Assembly: GCA_038231955.1 (NCBI GenBank)
Contig: JBBSIS010000186.1
Coordinates: 1-6,411 of the forward strand
DNA from: CADCTB01 sp038231955
GTDB lineage: Bacteria; Actinomycetota; Acidimicrobiia; Acidimicrobiales; AC-14
Direction of reading: 5' to 3'
DNA: 6,411 nucleotides
Position numbers and translations under genes: made by a program. The notes below the pieces were generated by a model. It saw only the letters and a list, made by a program, of their open reading frames with translations, made no database searches and was not told the origin of the DNA. Below, piece by piece: positions 1-5,783 of the stretch (position 1 is the first letter of the stretch; every line of letters starts with the position of its first letter).

Positions 1-317
1 GACGGCGGGAGCGGCGCGGCGCGACGCCAGGTAGGTCCGGACCAGCCCCCGAGACGACGAGCTCGACGTCACCTATGACATTTCGATGTTGACTCCTGTC
101 AGTGACCGGCCCGGCGCCGCCTACGTCCCAGACGTCCCGGCGCCGGGCGCGGTTCGCTGAAACCAAACGCCGTAGCGACGCCGCGTGTCGCAAGGACTAT
201 GCCGGACGTCACCGATCACGAAGACCTACCATCCTCAAGCTTCACGTCGAGGGCGTGGGTCCCATACGGATCGGCGGGCAGGATCGCTTGACTACGGACA
301 GTATTCGGTGTGCCGCG
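1..317. other. No recognisable gene; left edge of window
   Basis: This stretch lies downstream of the minus-strand glycosyltransferase. I see no domain or motif in any of the six frames, no clear terminator hairpin with a T-run and no tRNA-like fold. The only coding-like item is a 30-residue open frame at 199-291, listed separately. Long plus-strand open frames starting here are by-products of high GC content opposite the glycosyltransferase. Confidence 0.5.
199..291 (+). CDS. Possible small ORF, 30 residues, unidentified
   Basis: An ATG at 199 is preceded by an AAGG at 192-195, a plausible though closely spaced ribosome binding site, and opens a 30-residue frame beginning MPDVTDHEDL and ending SAGRIA before a TGA. 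It has no recognisable domain, membrane segment or signal peptide. It could be a true small protein, the 5' stub of a truncated gene, or chance. The main support is the start context; nothing in the neighbourhood suggests a function. Confidence 0.2.
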   Translation: MPDVTDHEDLPSSSFTSRAWVPYGSAGRIA

Positions 318-1481
318 CTATGCAAGAGCCTCCAGCGCGGCGGCGACGTCCTCGGGCGACGGCATAGCGTCGATGGACGCGCTGACCCGACCCGATTCGG
401 TCCGAAAGGATGCGTCGTCGAGGAGGCGCAGGACGGCGTTGCGGACGGCGTCGGTCGTTGCCTCACCCGGCATCAGGGCGAGACCCGCCCCAGCCGAGGC
501 CACGGCGGCGGCGTTGAGGAACTGGTCGGCGCCCTGAGGGACGCAGAGCTGGGGAAGCCCCAGAGCCAGCGTCGCCAGCACCGTGCCGGATCCAGCGTGG
601 GACACGACCACGTTGCAGTGGGCCAGCACGCGGGTCTGCGGCACGTAGCGCTCGACGCGCACGTGCGCGGGCTGGGTTCCGAGGGTGGCAGGGTCCGCCC
701 GAGGGCCGACAGCGACGAGGGTGCGAACCGGCAGATCGCCCAGCGCGTCGACGATCAGAGCGGCATGGAGGCCTCGCCATACCCGTCGTCCCGTTGCCCA
801 CGGCTCGGACCGATGCGCCGCTCGTGTACGTCACCATGGGCACGGTTTTCAACGACCCTGCACCGCTCGGTGTCGCGAGATGGGACACAGGAGCTGGCAG
901 CGGGAAATGTGCGGTGCCGGCTCAGTCTGCAGCGCCGGCGGCCTAGATGTCGAGGTAGAGGTGATCGTAGGAACCGCCGTACGGGCGGAGCGCGAGCCCT
1001 CGCTCCCGCCACAGCGGCGCCACCTCCTGGGCGGCTCCCGCCACCCGGCGCTCGGGGAGCACGGGGCCGAAGCCCTTGGTGACGCCCTCGGTACGCCCAA
1101 CTCGGCGGCGACGATGTGGCCGGCGAACTCGGCCGCGTCGGCCACGATCAGGTCGGGCCGCCACTCGAGTGCCACCGCCGCCAGGTCGGCAAGCATCGAC
1201 GGCGTTGCCACCGCGCCGAACATCTTCCCGAACAGCACGTTGGGCATCTCGGCCGGGGAGAGCTCGCGGAGCTCGGGGTAGCGGCGGACGACCTCCGCCG
1301 GGTGAGTGAGCCCGGCCGCGCCGGTGGCGACGGCCCGGATCCCCGCCTGCCGGACGTGGTCGACGCCGTCGGGCGGAGCGGCCCACAGCACGTCGTGGCC
1401 GCGGGCGACCAAGGCTCGCGCCAGGGGCACCATCGGGTGGATGTGGCCGAGCCCTGCCGGGGAGGTAAGGAGCACCCGCAT
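318..1481 (-). pseudogene. Family-1 (MGT/EryCIII-like) glycosyltransferase, broken by two frameshifts and an internal inversion
   Basis: When intact this would be a GT-B fold enzyme moving an activated sugar onto a small-molecule acceptor, as in macrolide glycosyltransferases. The N-terminal domain starts MRVLLTSPAGLGHIHPMVP, the usual opening of the family (an alternative ATG lies two codons upstream at 1487), and runs to AAELGVP near 1092. A one-base loss in the CCC run near 1085-1087 moves the frame; FGPVLPERR through YGGSYDHLYLDI is read in the new frame until a TAG at 943-945, where a one-base gain returns the original frame with PPALQTEPAPHISRCQLL. The next block, containing the family motif VYVTMGTVFND, is found on the plus strand at 777-868. 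Minus-strand homology resumes at 776 with RGLHAALIVDALGDLPVRTL, followed by the donor-site region HCNVVVSHAGSGT and PQGADQFLNA, and ends at a TAG at 318. The repaired length of about 387 residues is normal for the family. As it stands, no functional enzyme can be made. It is divergent from the methyltransferase at 1599. Confidence 0.88.
777..868 (+). other. Inverted segment inside the glycosyltransferase gene
   Basis: Read on the plus strand from 779, this piece gives IPVVPLPTARTDAPL followed by VYVTMGTVFNDPAPL, the conserved strand that opens the C-terminal Rossmann domain of the surrounding minus-strand glycosyltransferase. If exactly 777-868 is turned round, the minus frame continues without a stop from ISRH into this block and out into RGLHAALIVDAL at 776, with the codon phase correct at both junctions. 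The ends carry an imperfect 11-bp inverted repeat (773-783 against 869-879, 9 matches), but symmetric recombination there would be 7 bases off the in-frame solution. The exact breakpoints are therefore inferred; the orientation of the block is read directly. Confidence 0.82.
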
Positions 1482-1512
1482 GCCCATGGGCGACAGTCTG
1501 CCAGCGGTGCGC

Positions 1513-1573
1513 GTTACGAGGCCGACCGTCGGTTCCGCGCCAGGACCGACGTCAGTAGGGTCGGCCGCGTAAC
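1513..1573. repeat. Nested inverted repeat in the divergent intergenic region; candidate operator
   Basis: The outer arms are GTTACGAGGCCGACC (1513-1527) and GGTCGGCCGCGTAAC (1559-1573), complementary at 14 of 15 positions. An inner pair, GTCGGT (1528-1533) and ACCGAC (1545-1550), abuts the left outer arm, with an 8-base bulge before the right one. The centre, position 1543, is exactly midway between the two divergent start codons (1487 and 1599). The position suggests a shared operator for a dimeric regulator, or a structured promoter region. No regulator gene lies next to it in the window. Confidence 0.6.
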
Positions 1574-1584
1574 CCGACGGACAA

Positions 1585-1590
1585 GCGAGG
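1585..1590 (+). promoter_or_regulatory. Ribosome binding site of the methyltransferase gene
   Basis: GCGAGG, a GAGG-type Shine-Dalgarno sequence, sits 8 bases before the ATG at 1599 and supports that start over the ATG at 1591, which is in another frame. Confidence 0.5.
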
Positions 1591-1598
1591 ATGAGCAC

Positions 1599-2481
1599 AT
1601 GGGTCTTGAGCGGGTGATGCCGGTTTTGGATCGGCTTGGCGCGTCGGCCGAAGCGCTGGCCGTGCCCGCGGGAGCTGCGGGGAAGCCCCTCGAGGGACAT
1701 CCCGGGCCTGTCCTCGAAGTGCTCTCACTGCTCGGCGTAGCTCATGAGGTCACAGCGCTGACACCTGCAGAGGCGGAGTTCGTGAATGGCCTGGCCGCCA
1801 CCATTCTGCTGCAGGCAGTCGAGCTGCTCGATGCACCGAACCGATCCGCAGGGCTGGGCACACGCCGACCCGCGTATCCTGCAGGGCCAGGGCGCCGCAT
1901 CGGCGACGCTGGTGCCTGTCTTGCGGGATGTGATCCTCCCCGGCCTTGACGGGCTCGCCGACCGCCTTGACCAGCCCGGGGCAGCATTCTTGGACGTCGG
2001 CGTCGGCGTGGCCGCCCTTTCGATCGCGATGTGCCGCACCTGGCCCACGCTGCACGTCGTCGGTGTCGATCCGTTCGACGCTGCCCTTGAGCTCGCAGGA
2101 CGCAACGTCAACGATGCGGGACTGGGAAGCCGCATCGAGTTGCGCGCCATGGGCGCGGAGGACCTCCACGACGTTGACGCCTTCGACCTGGTCTGGTTCG
2201 CCCTACCCTTCGTCCCCGCCGCGGTCCTCGATGCGACGCTGGCCGTAGCCTGCCGGTCGTTGCGACCTGGCGGGTGGCTCCTCACGGGCACCCTCGGCGG
2301 CGCGGGTGAGCTTGGCATGGCCCTCGCCCGCCTCCGCACCGCGCGCGCAGGCGGGCGACTCATGGATTCCGCCGCCATCGAGACGCTGTTGGCCGTCCAC
2401 GGGCTTATGAACGTTCGCAGCTTCCCGCCGGGCACATGGGGTCCCGGCACCCAGACGGTCGGGCGCCGACCGCTGGACTGA
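1599..2481 (+). pseudogene. Class I SAM-dependent methyltransferase, one frameshift
   Basis: The first ~84 residues (MGLERVMPVLDRLG through LLDAPNRSA) are an alpha-helical N-terminal part typical of small-molecule methyltransferases in actinobacteria. The frame then moves by one base between about 1851 and 1857 (one extra base in a GGGC run, or an equivalent change) and continues as GWAHADPRILQGQGAAS. SAM-binding motif I is FLDVGVGVAALSIA at about residue 132 of the repaired protein; the acidic residue that would bind the ribose lies in VVGVDPFD about 25 residues later. A typical post-motif region follows (FDLVWFALPF and SLRPGGWLLTGTLGG). Repaired length is about 293 residues. It is divergent from a glycosyltransferase, so a role in tailoring or modifying a small molecule is inferred, not shown. 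The single indel could be a sequencing error; apart from it the gene looks well preserved with high GC at third positions. Confidence 0.8.
2456..2472 (+). terminator. Hairpin at the end of the methyltransferase gene, weak terminator candidate
   Basis: CGGTCGG (2456-2462) and CCGACCG (2466-2472) form a perfect 7-bp stem around a 3-base loop, just before the stop codon at 2479. There is no T-run after it, so it may simply reflect coding sequence. Confidence 0.25.
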
Positions 2482-2769
2482 AGCCAGCCGTACGTCTGCG
2501 GTGATGATGTTCATCGAGGCGAACGTGTCAAGTGCGCATGAACGGGCCGGCGGCACGACGGGCGAGGCCCATAGCGCTTGGCGCGCCGGGTGAGCGACGC
2601 CGTCGCCTTCGGGTCACCGGCTGGGCGTCCCACGGGCCTTCCTGCGGCTGGGCTCTTGTGCCCGCAGCCACAACGACAAGCTGACCGGCGAGGCCGAGGC
2701 CCTCGTGACGCGGACTCTCACCGCCGTCGAGATCGACACCCTGATCGGCTCGGCCGCCGCTCTCAATCG

Positions 2770-2900
2770 GACGCCGTGCTCGCCTCCTACGACGGCTCGC
2801 ACCTGACCCTGAACCGGGCCTGGCCGCCAGCTTCGTCCCCCATCCCCACCAGCGCGACGCTGTGTGGCGCATGGTGTCGGATCCCGCCGTGCTCCTGGGC
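2770..2900 (+). pseudogene. Remnant of a large DEAD/SNF2-type helicase (plasmid/phage type)
   Basis: The frame DAVLASYDGSHLTL (2770-2811) is followed, after a two-base phase change, by PGLAASFVPHPHQRDAVWR and MVSDPAVLLG (2814-2900). This order, with the HPHQRDAV helix and then a LL-G strand, matches the segment directly before the Walker A motif in large SNF2/DEAD helicases, often fused to methylases, carried on mobile elements. The expected GAGKT never appears; homology stops at the strand leading into it. The piece is only about 44 residues of a protein normally well over 1000, so it is certainly non-functional. Family assignment rests on remembered sequence patterns. Confidence 0.55.
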
Positions 2901-2914
2901 CGCCGGAAGCATAG

Positions 2915-3025
2915 CCGAAGGTGCTGGCGTTCAGCGAGGCCAACGCGCACGTCACCAAGGTGGTCTCTCGCCCAACCCGAAACGGCACCGACCAGCTGGC
3001 GCTGAGACCGTTTGCATTCCACTGA
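2915..3025 (+). CDS. Unidentified 35-residue coding-like frame
   Basis: Directly after a TAG at 2912, this frame runs to a TGA at 3023. A GTG at 2921 could start it, but there is no clear ribosome binding site. Third positions are mostly G or C as in the real genes here, hinting at the 3' remnant of a lost gene. I recognise no motif. Confidence 0.2.
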   Translation, partial: PKVLAFSEANAHVTKVVSRPTRNGTDQLALRPFAFH

Positions 3026-3088
3026 GACGACGAACGGGCGTCCGCGCCGGCGCCACCTCGATGTGAGCTTCCCACGTCCTGGTGGCGG

Positions 3089-3484
3089 TCAGATCACGAC
3101 GACGCGCACCGCGGCGGGCGTGCAGACGATCGCCATGTCTGTCGGGTCGCTGCTGAGCACGACGATCTCGGTTGAGGGGAGGCTCCGGACCGCGGCGCCG
3201 AGGTGGGCGTCGGCGACGCTCACGCCGGTGGCGGCGACGATAGAGGCTGCGACGTCCACGGTGGCCCGGTCAAGGGGGTGGTCCTGCACGCGGAAGCGGT
3301 TCAGCACGGCGGAGCTGGCCTGCGAACGGTCCCAGCCTGCTTCGACGCGGACCGACGACGGCACCAGCGCATCTGTGAGCCGGCCGCGGCGGCGGCGTGT
3401 CGTCGTTGCTTCGAGGTGGGCGACGACGGCGCGGTGCTTCGGGTGGGCCTGGTTCGCGAGTGCCTGGACGGCTTCGTTGTGCGA
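3089..3484 (-). pseudogene. PIN-domain (VapC-like) toxin remnant lacking its N-terminal catalytic Asp
   Basis: From position 3481 the minus strand reads HNEAVQALANQAHPKHRAVV, then LVPSSVRVEAGWDR, DHPLDRATVDVAA, GVSVADAHLGAAVRSLP and EIVVLSSDPTDM, ending RVVVI at a TGA. This is the order of a PIN-domain ribonuclease toxin: acidic residues in the VEAGWDR, SVADAH and SSDPTDM regions correspond to later active-site positions. Relatives begin with a short strand ending LDNEAVQAL, whose Asp is the first metal ligand; here the residues before NEAVQAL are SH and belong to the junction with the neighbouring vapC fragment. So the start codon, first strand and first catalytic Asp are gone, and no antitoxin partner remains beside it. 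An in-frame ATG at 3550 exists inside the neighbouring fragment but would not restore the Asp. Confidence 0.75.
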
Positions 3485-3489
3485 CTGAT

Positions 3490-3657
3490 CTCTCCGTACT
3501 CCGGCCGTGATCGTGCCGAGGAACGGACCTCGAGCTCGATGAACCCGCACATGCCCACCAAGCCGGCTGCGATCATTGGGGTGAGCCGGCGCGCCGCAGA
3601 CTCATGATCGAGGCGCGCAAGCGCGCTCTTGTCCGCCAGATGCGTGGCTACCGCCAC
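3490..3657 (-). pseudogene. VapC toxin, N-terminal fragment only
   Basis: A GTG at 3655-3657, inside the end of vapB (10-base overlap), opens MAVATHLADKSALARLDHES and continues through PMIAAGLVGMCGFIELEV to SRPEYGEI at 3490. This is the N-terminal ~56 residues of a VapC PIN-domain RNase: the Asp in LADKSALAR is the first metal ligand and the Glu in IELEV the second. Homology then stops, and within about five bases the sequence becomes the body of a different PIN protein in another frame; the vapC frame itself runs on as unrelated sequence to a stop at 3301. The last ~75 residues, with the remaining acidic active-site residues, are missing, so the toxin should be inactive. Overlap with vapB indicates the pair was translationally coupled. 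Confidence 0.8.
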
Positions 3658-3851
3658 GCGGCGTCGTACAACTCGTCATCACCGAGCGCAGGAAGCTGGC
3701 CACCCACAAGGCGCCGCAGGTCGCGCCGTCGGGCCGCGATGGCCGCCACCTCGATGAGCGCCCGGTTGACCGTTTCGACCGTCGTGGTCGTGCCCAACGC
3801 CTCCAGCGCCTCGCGCCGCGCGTTCTCATCGATGTCCACGACAGTCCGCAC
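3648..3851 (-). CDS. vapB: VapB-family antitoxin
   Basis: A complete 67-residue protein starting at a GTG: MRTVVDIDENARREALEALG, then TVETVNRALIEVAA and a C-terminal GGQLPALGDDELYDAAWR. The N-terminal strand and helices match the DNA-binding half of VapB antitoxins (DUF2191-like), which bind their own promoter as dimers. The C-terminal tail ending in AWR is the usual VapC-wrapping part. An AGGTGG-like ribosome binding site (plus-strand 3855-3860) lies three bases upstream. It overlaps the start of vapC, which is truncated, so the antitoxin now has no working partner in cis. It could still neutralise a related toxin elsewhere in the genome or act as a repressor. It is divergent from the antitoxin at 3934. 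Confidence 0.85.
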   Translation of the reverse strand: MRTVVDIDENARREALEALGTTTTVETVNRALIEVAAIAARRRDLRRLVGGQLPALGDDELYDAAWR

Positions 3852-3933
3852 GGGCCACCTGTGCCCTGCCAGTCCAGCGTCGTGGTACTACCCGGGAGCC
3901 CGCGCCGCCTGGGGATGGTGCCACAATGGTTCG

Positions 3934-4191
3934 GTGGCACAAGCCGATACCGCGGTGGTGGTCCCGGGCCCGCTCGTGGAGGCTGTACGCGACCTCGCGC
4001 GCCGTTCGGGACGGACCGAGTCCGACTTGGTCGGGGAGGCGTTGCGCCGCCTTCTTGCCCGGCAAGCGTTCGACGAGATCGCCGCCAGGAACGCAGCGAG
4101 CACATTGAGCGAGGACGAGGCCATGGCGCTAGCTGTAGCCGAGACCAAGGCGCACCGAGCTGAACGCCGAGGTCAGGCGCCGCGCCGGTAG
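3934..4191 (+). CDS. Ribbon-helix-helix-like antitoxin paired with a PIN toxin
   Basis: A complete 85-residue frame from a GTG: VAQADTAVVVPGPLVEAVRD, then LARRSGRTESDLVGEALRRL (a strand plus two helices, as in ribbon-helix-helix proteins) and an acidic, helical tail (AFDEIAARNAASTLSEDEAM) that would wrap the toxin. The start is chosen because the strand-helix-helix begins directly after it and no better start lies upstream in frame. No Shine-Dalgarno is seen; CACAAT at 3922-3927, 6 bases before the GTG, could be a -10 box of a leaderless transcript. The PIN toxin follows two bases after the stop. This arrangement is typical of type II modules (PIN family of COG1569). The antitoxin is intact while its toxin is damaged. 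Confidence 0.72.
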   Translation: MAQADTAVVVPGPLVEAVRDLARRSGRTESDLVGEALRRLLARQAFDEIAARNAASTLSEDEAMALAVAETKAHRAERRGQAPRR

Positions 4192-4193
4192 CC

Positions 4194-4533
4194 GTGCGCG
4201 TGATCATTGATGTCAACGTCGTCGTCTCGTCGGTCATCCGTCCGGGCGGCCCACCCAGCCTGGTTGTGGACGCGGCGATCGGCCGAAGCAACTGATCTCG
4301 TCGACCGCTTGGCCGACATCGCCGACATGAGGAGCGACCCTGAGCCTGCTCCTGAGCCCGTGAGCCGCGACCCGAATGACGACTACCTCATCACGCTCGC
4401 GCTGGCGGCAGAGGTGGACGTCATCGTCTCCGGCGACGACGATCTTCTCGACCTCGCCAACGATGACCCTGGGGTCGTCATCGAGCGGCCTCGGCAGTTT
4501 CTCGACCGAGGACGCTCGACGGGCACGACCTGA
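4194..4533 (+). pseudogene. PIN-family (COG1569-like) toxin with internal deletion
   Basis: The first part, from a GTG at 4194, reads VRVIIDVNVVVSSVIRPGGP and PSLVVDAAIGR before hitting a TGA at 4293; DVN holds the first catalytic Asp. From about 4288 a different frame continues as ATDLVDRLADIADMR, then SRDPNDDYLITLALAAEVDV and IVSGDDDLLDL, and ends PRQFLDRGRSTGTT at 4533; NDDYL and SGDDDLL carry the later acidic ligands. The stretch that should join them (about 50 residues, including the SPxLLxEL helix with the catalytic Glu) is missing, and the two parts are out of frame. Relatives are about 130-140 residues. The gene must be inactive as written. It lies two bases behind its antitoxin, so the operon layout is preserved. 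Confidence 0.78.
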
Positions 4534-4767
4534 CCGGGACATGGCGCGGACCGCTCCATGACGACCCAGAGAGCCCGCCTCCGTGGTCACGAGCAGGCCA
4601 CGATTGGTCCCAAAATGAAGGCGTAGCTGCGAACCCGCCTTCCTGGCTGCCGACGCCAGGGCCATCGCCACCGTTGCCGTCGTCGTCCCCGGCCAACGCC
4701 AGTCCCGGCGATCGCTCCGGCGTGGTGTGGGCCGAGGTTTCGGCGCCGGCGCCGGCCGGCGGGGATC

Positions 4768-4970
4768 GGTCTCCATGACGAGGGTCTCGAGCGCCTGGCG
4801 AAGCGCGGTGGCGGCCATCGTCGTCGTGGACGGGGCTGCATCGAGCCGCTGACCGCGAGCGCGGCCGCGTCCCGCAGCGCGGCCGGGAGACGCATCGACG
4901 TGTTGACGGTGGCGTCGTCATCGACGTCGAGCAGCCGGTTGATCTCCTCCAGCACGGCCGGCTCATCCAC
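4768..4970 (-). pseudogene. Frameshifted antitoxin-like DNA-binding protein
   Basis: From a GTG at 4968-4970 the minus strand reads VDEPAVLEEINRLLDVDDDA, then TVNTSMRLPAALRDAAALAV; VNTSMRLPAALRDAA is a strand-helix pattern as in ribbon-helix-helix antitoxins. A one-base loss near 4850 shifts the frame, after which QRLDAAPSTTTMAATALRQA and LETLVMET follow in a normal manner. Beyond METD (4765) the expected C-terminal part is not recognisable in one frame, although VAMALAS near 4660 may belong to it. No toxin gene follows in the ~230 bases down to the end of the PIN gene at 4533, where I see nothing coding. Function as an antitoxin or small repressor is inferred from the fold-like pattern. A perfect palindrome lies 10 bases upstream of the start. 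Confidence 0.55.
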
Positions 4971-4980
4971 CTCGCAAGGT

Positions 4981-5000
4981 GTACCACGGCGCCGTGGTAC
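4981..5000. promoter_or_regulatory. Perfect 20-bp palindrome, likely operator
   Basis: GTACCACGGC followed by its exact reverse complement GCCGTGGTAC. It begins 10 bases upstream of the minus-strand antitoxin-like gene and lies about 60 bases before the Uma2 start. Type II antitoxins usually bind palindromes at their own promoter, so this is a good candidate autoregulatory operator. The half-site CGTGGTAC also occurs at 3881-3888 upstream of vapB. Confidence 0.6.
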
Positions 5001-5024
5001 CGATAACAAGGCGGTCGCCGACTG

Positions 5025-5054
5025 CTGACAGCCCGTGGAACGTCCCCGTACACT
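5025..5054 (+). promoter_or_regulatory. Promoter of the Uma2-family gene, leaderless
   Basis: CTGACA (5025-5030) as -35 and TACACT (5049-5054) as -10 with an 18-bp spacer fit the SigA-type consensus. The -10 box ends 7 bases before the ATG at 5062, so the transcript probably starts at or next to the start codon, as is common in actinobacteria. Confidence 0.6.
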
Positions 5055-5061
5055 TCGACCG

Positions 5062-5601
5062 ATGACCGCGCTCGAGTGGGGATCGCCGCTCACCCTCGCC
5101 GACCTCGAAGCTATGCCCGAGGACGGCCACCGGTATGAACTGATCGACGGGACCCTGCTCGTGACGCCTGCGCCCGACACCCGCCACCAGCGATGTGTCG
5201 CCCGGCTTCTGATCGTCCTCGGCACTGCCGCTGGCACCGATGTCGACGTACTCCCGGCCCCTTACGACTGGGTGGCGGGGCCGAGCACGCTCTTCCAGCC
5301 CGACGTGCTGGTGGCCCGACGTGGCGACCTCGGGCCGAAGCGCCTCGAACGGCCGCCGCTCCTGGTCATCGAGGTGCTGTCGCCCTCCACCCGGCGGATC
5401 GATCTCGCCACCAAGCGCATGGCCTATGCCGATGCGGGCGTCGCCGGCTACTGGATCGTCGATCCCGAGGTCCCGTCGCTGACGGTGCTGGGCCTGAAAG
5501 AAGGCCGCTACATCGACGTAGCCACCGTGGTGGGCGACGAGCCGTGGCAGTGCGAGCAGCCGGTCCGGGCCACGATCCTCCCGGCGCGGCTGGTCGACTG
5601 A
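5062..5601 (+). CDS. Uma2 family (DUF820) putative endonuclease
   Basis: A complete 179-residue protein of the Uma2/DUF820 family, which has a PD-(D/E)XK nuclease-like fold; substrates are poorly known. Visible hallmarks in order are LTLADLEAMPEDGHRYELID at the N-terminus with the conserved ELIDG, FQPDVLVARRGDL with the conserved PD, then LLVIEVLSPSTRRID with Glu of the E-V-x(n) motif, a Lys in DLATKRMAYADAGV, and GYWIVDPE. Length is normal and all expected active-site residues are present. The ATG at 5062 is preferred over one at 5035 because the -10 box lies between them and the family begins near TALEWG. It is one of the few intact genes here and stands alone, divergent from the antitoxin-like pseudogene with the palindrome between. 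Whether it takes part in a toxin-like or mobile-element function cannot be told. Confidence 0.85.
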   Translation: MTALEWGSPLTLADLEAMPEDGHRYELIDGTLLVTPAPDTRHQRCVARLLIVLGTAAGTDVDVLPAPYDWVAGPSTLFQPDVLVARRGDLGPKRLERPPLLVIEVLSPSTRRIDLATKRMAYADAGVAGYWIVDPEVPSLTVLGLKEGRYIDVATVVGDEPWQCEQPVRATILPARLVD

Positions 5602-5749
5602 ACAGCGCCGGCGCCGGTTGCCGGCCAGAGCAGAGGGGGGACCGAAGCTGGGTGCGCCCGCAGTCCGACCACCTCGCATCCGAGCCGCGAACCTCGAAGC
5701 GCCAGCGCTCAGGTCGGTGTGGGGGCCTGGCTTCCCGACCCGGAGCGCC

Positions 5750-5778
5750 GTACAACTGTCCGTAGAACAACCCAGGAG
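5750..5778 (+). promoter_or_regulatory. Upstream region of the TacA-like gene: short direct repeat and ribosome binding site
   Basis: GTACAAC (5750-5756) and GTAGAAC (5762-5768) form a 12-base-period direct repeat directly before a strong Shine-Dalgarno AGGAG (5774-5778), five bases before the ATG at 5784. The repeat could be part of an antitoxin operator; the ribosome binding site fixes the start. No convincing -35/-10 pair was found in 5602-5749, which is otherwise GC-rich with a CCGGCGCCGG palindrome just after the Uma2 stop. Confidence 0.45.
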
Positions 5779-5783
5779 CCAAG

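Larger units (their letters stand above)
2482..3088. other. Degraded region with gene scraps
   Basis: No intact gene of normal size is visible between the methyltransferase and the first PIN remnant. Fragments include a 29-residue plus frame at 2504-2593 starting MMFIEANVSSAHERAG; a plus-strand run at about 2621-2750 (GVPRAFLRLG, later LTAVEIDTLI) that resembles the tail of a zinc-metallopeptidase only very loosely; the helicase remnant at 2770-2900; and a 35-residue plus frame at 2915-3025 (KVLAFSEANAHVTK to LRPFAFH) with strong GC bias at third positions but no recognised family. The mixture of frames suggests an old, rearranged mobile or plasmid segment. Confidence 0.5.

Noticed and set aside
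773..879. Phase-variable DNA inversion switch in the glycosyltransferase
   Set aside because: The flanking inverted repeat is short and imperfect, recombination there would miss the reading frame by 7 bases, the gene carries other lesions, and no invertase is seen.
102..1082. Plus-strand open frame of 326 residues, the longest in the window
   Set aside because: Arg- and Gly-rich composition without any motif, lying opposite the clearly recognisable glycosyltransferase; a GC-rich shadow.
1725..2450. Minus-strand open frame of 241 residues opposite the methyltransferase
   Set aside because: No domain and low-complexity Ser/Arg/Pro composition; the plus strand carries the SAM-binding motifs.
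3089..3657. A functional VapC-PIN fusion protein
   Set aside because: The two parts are in different frames and the second lacks its first catalytic Asp, so no working fusion can be read.
4207..4533. A standalone 108-residue PIN protein starting at ATG 4207
   Set aside because: Its first ~27 residues (SSSRRSSVRAAHPAWLWTRR) are the real N-terminus read in the wrong frame; it is the same broken gene.
5603..5627. GC-rich palindromic stretch after the Uma2 stop as an intrinsic terminator
   Set aside because: CCGGCGCCGG is self-complementary but has no loop and no following T-run; GC-rich palindromes are common in this DNA.
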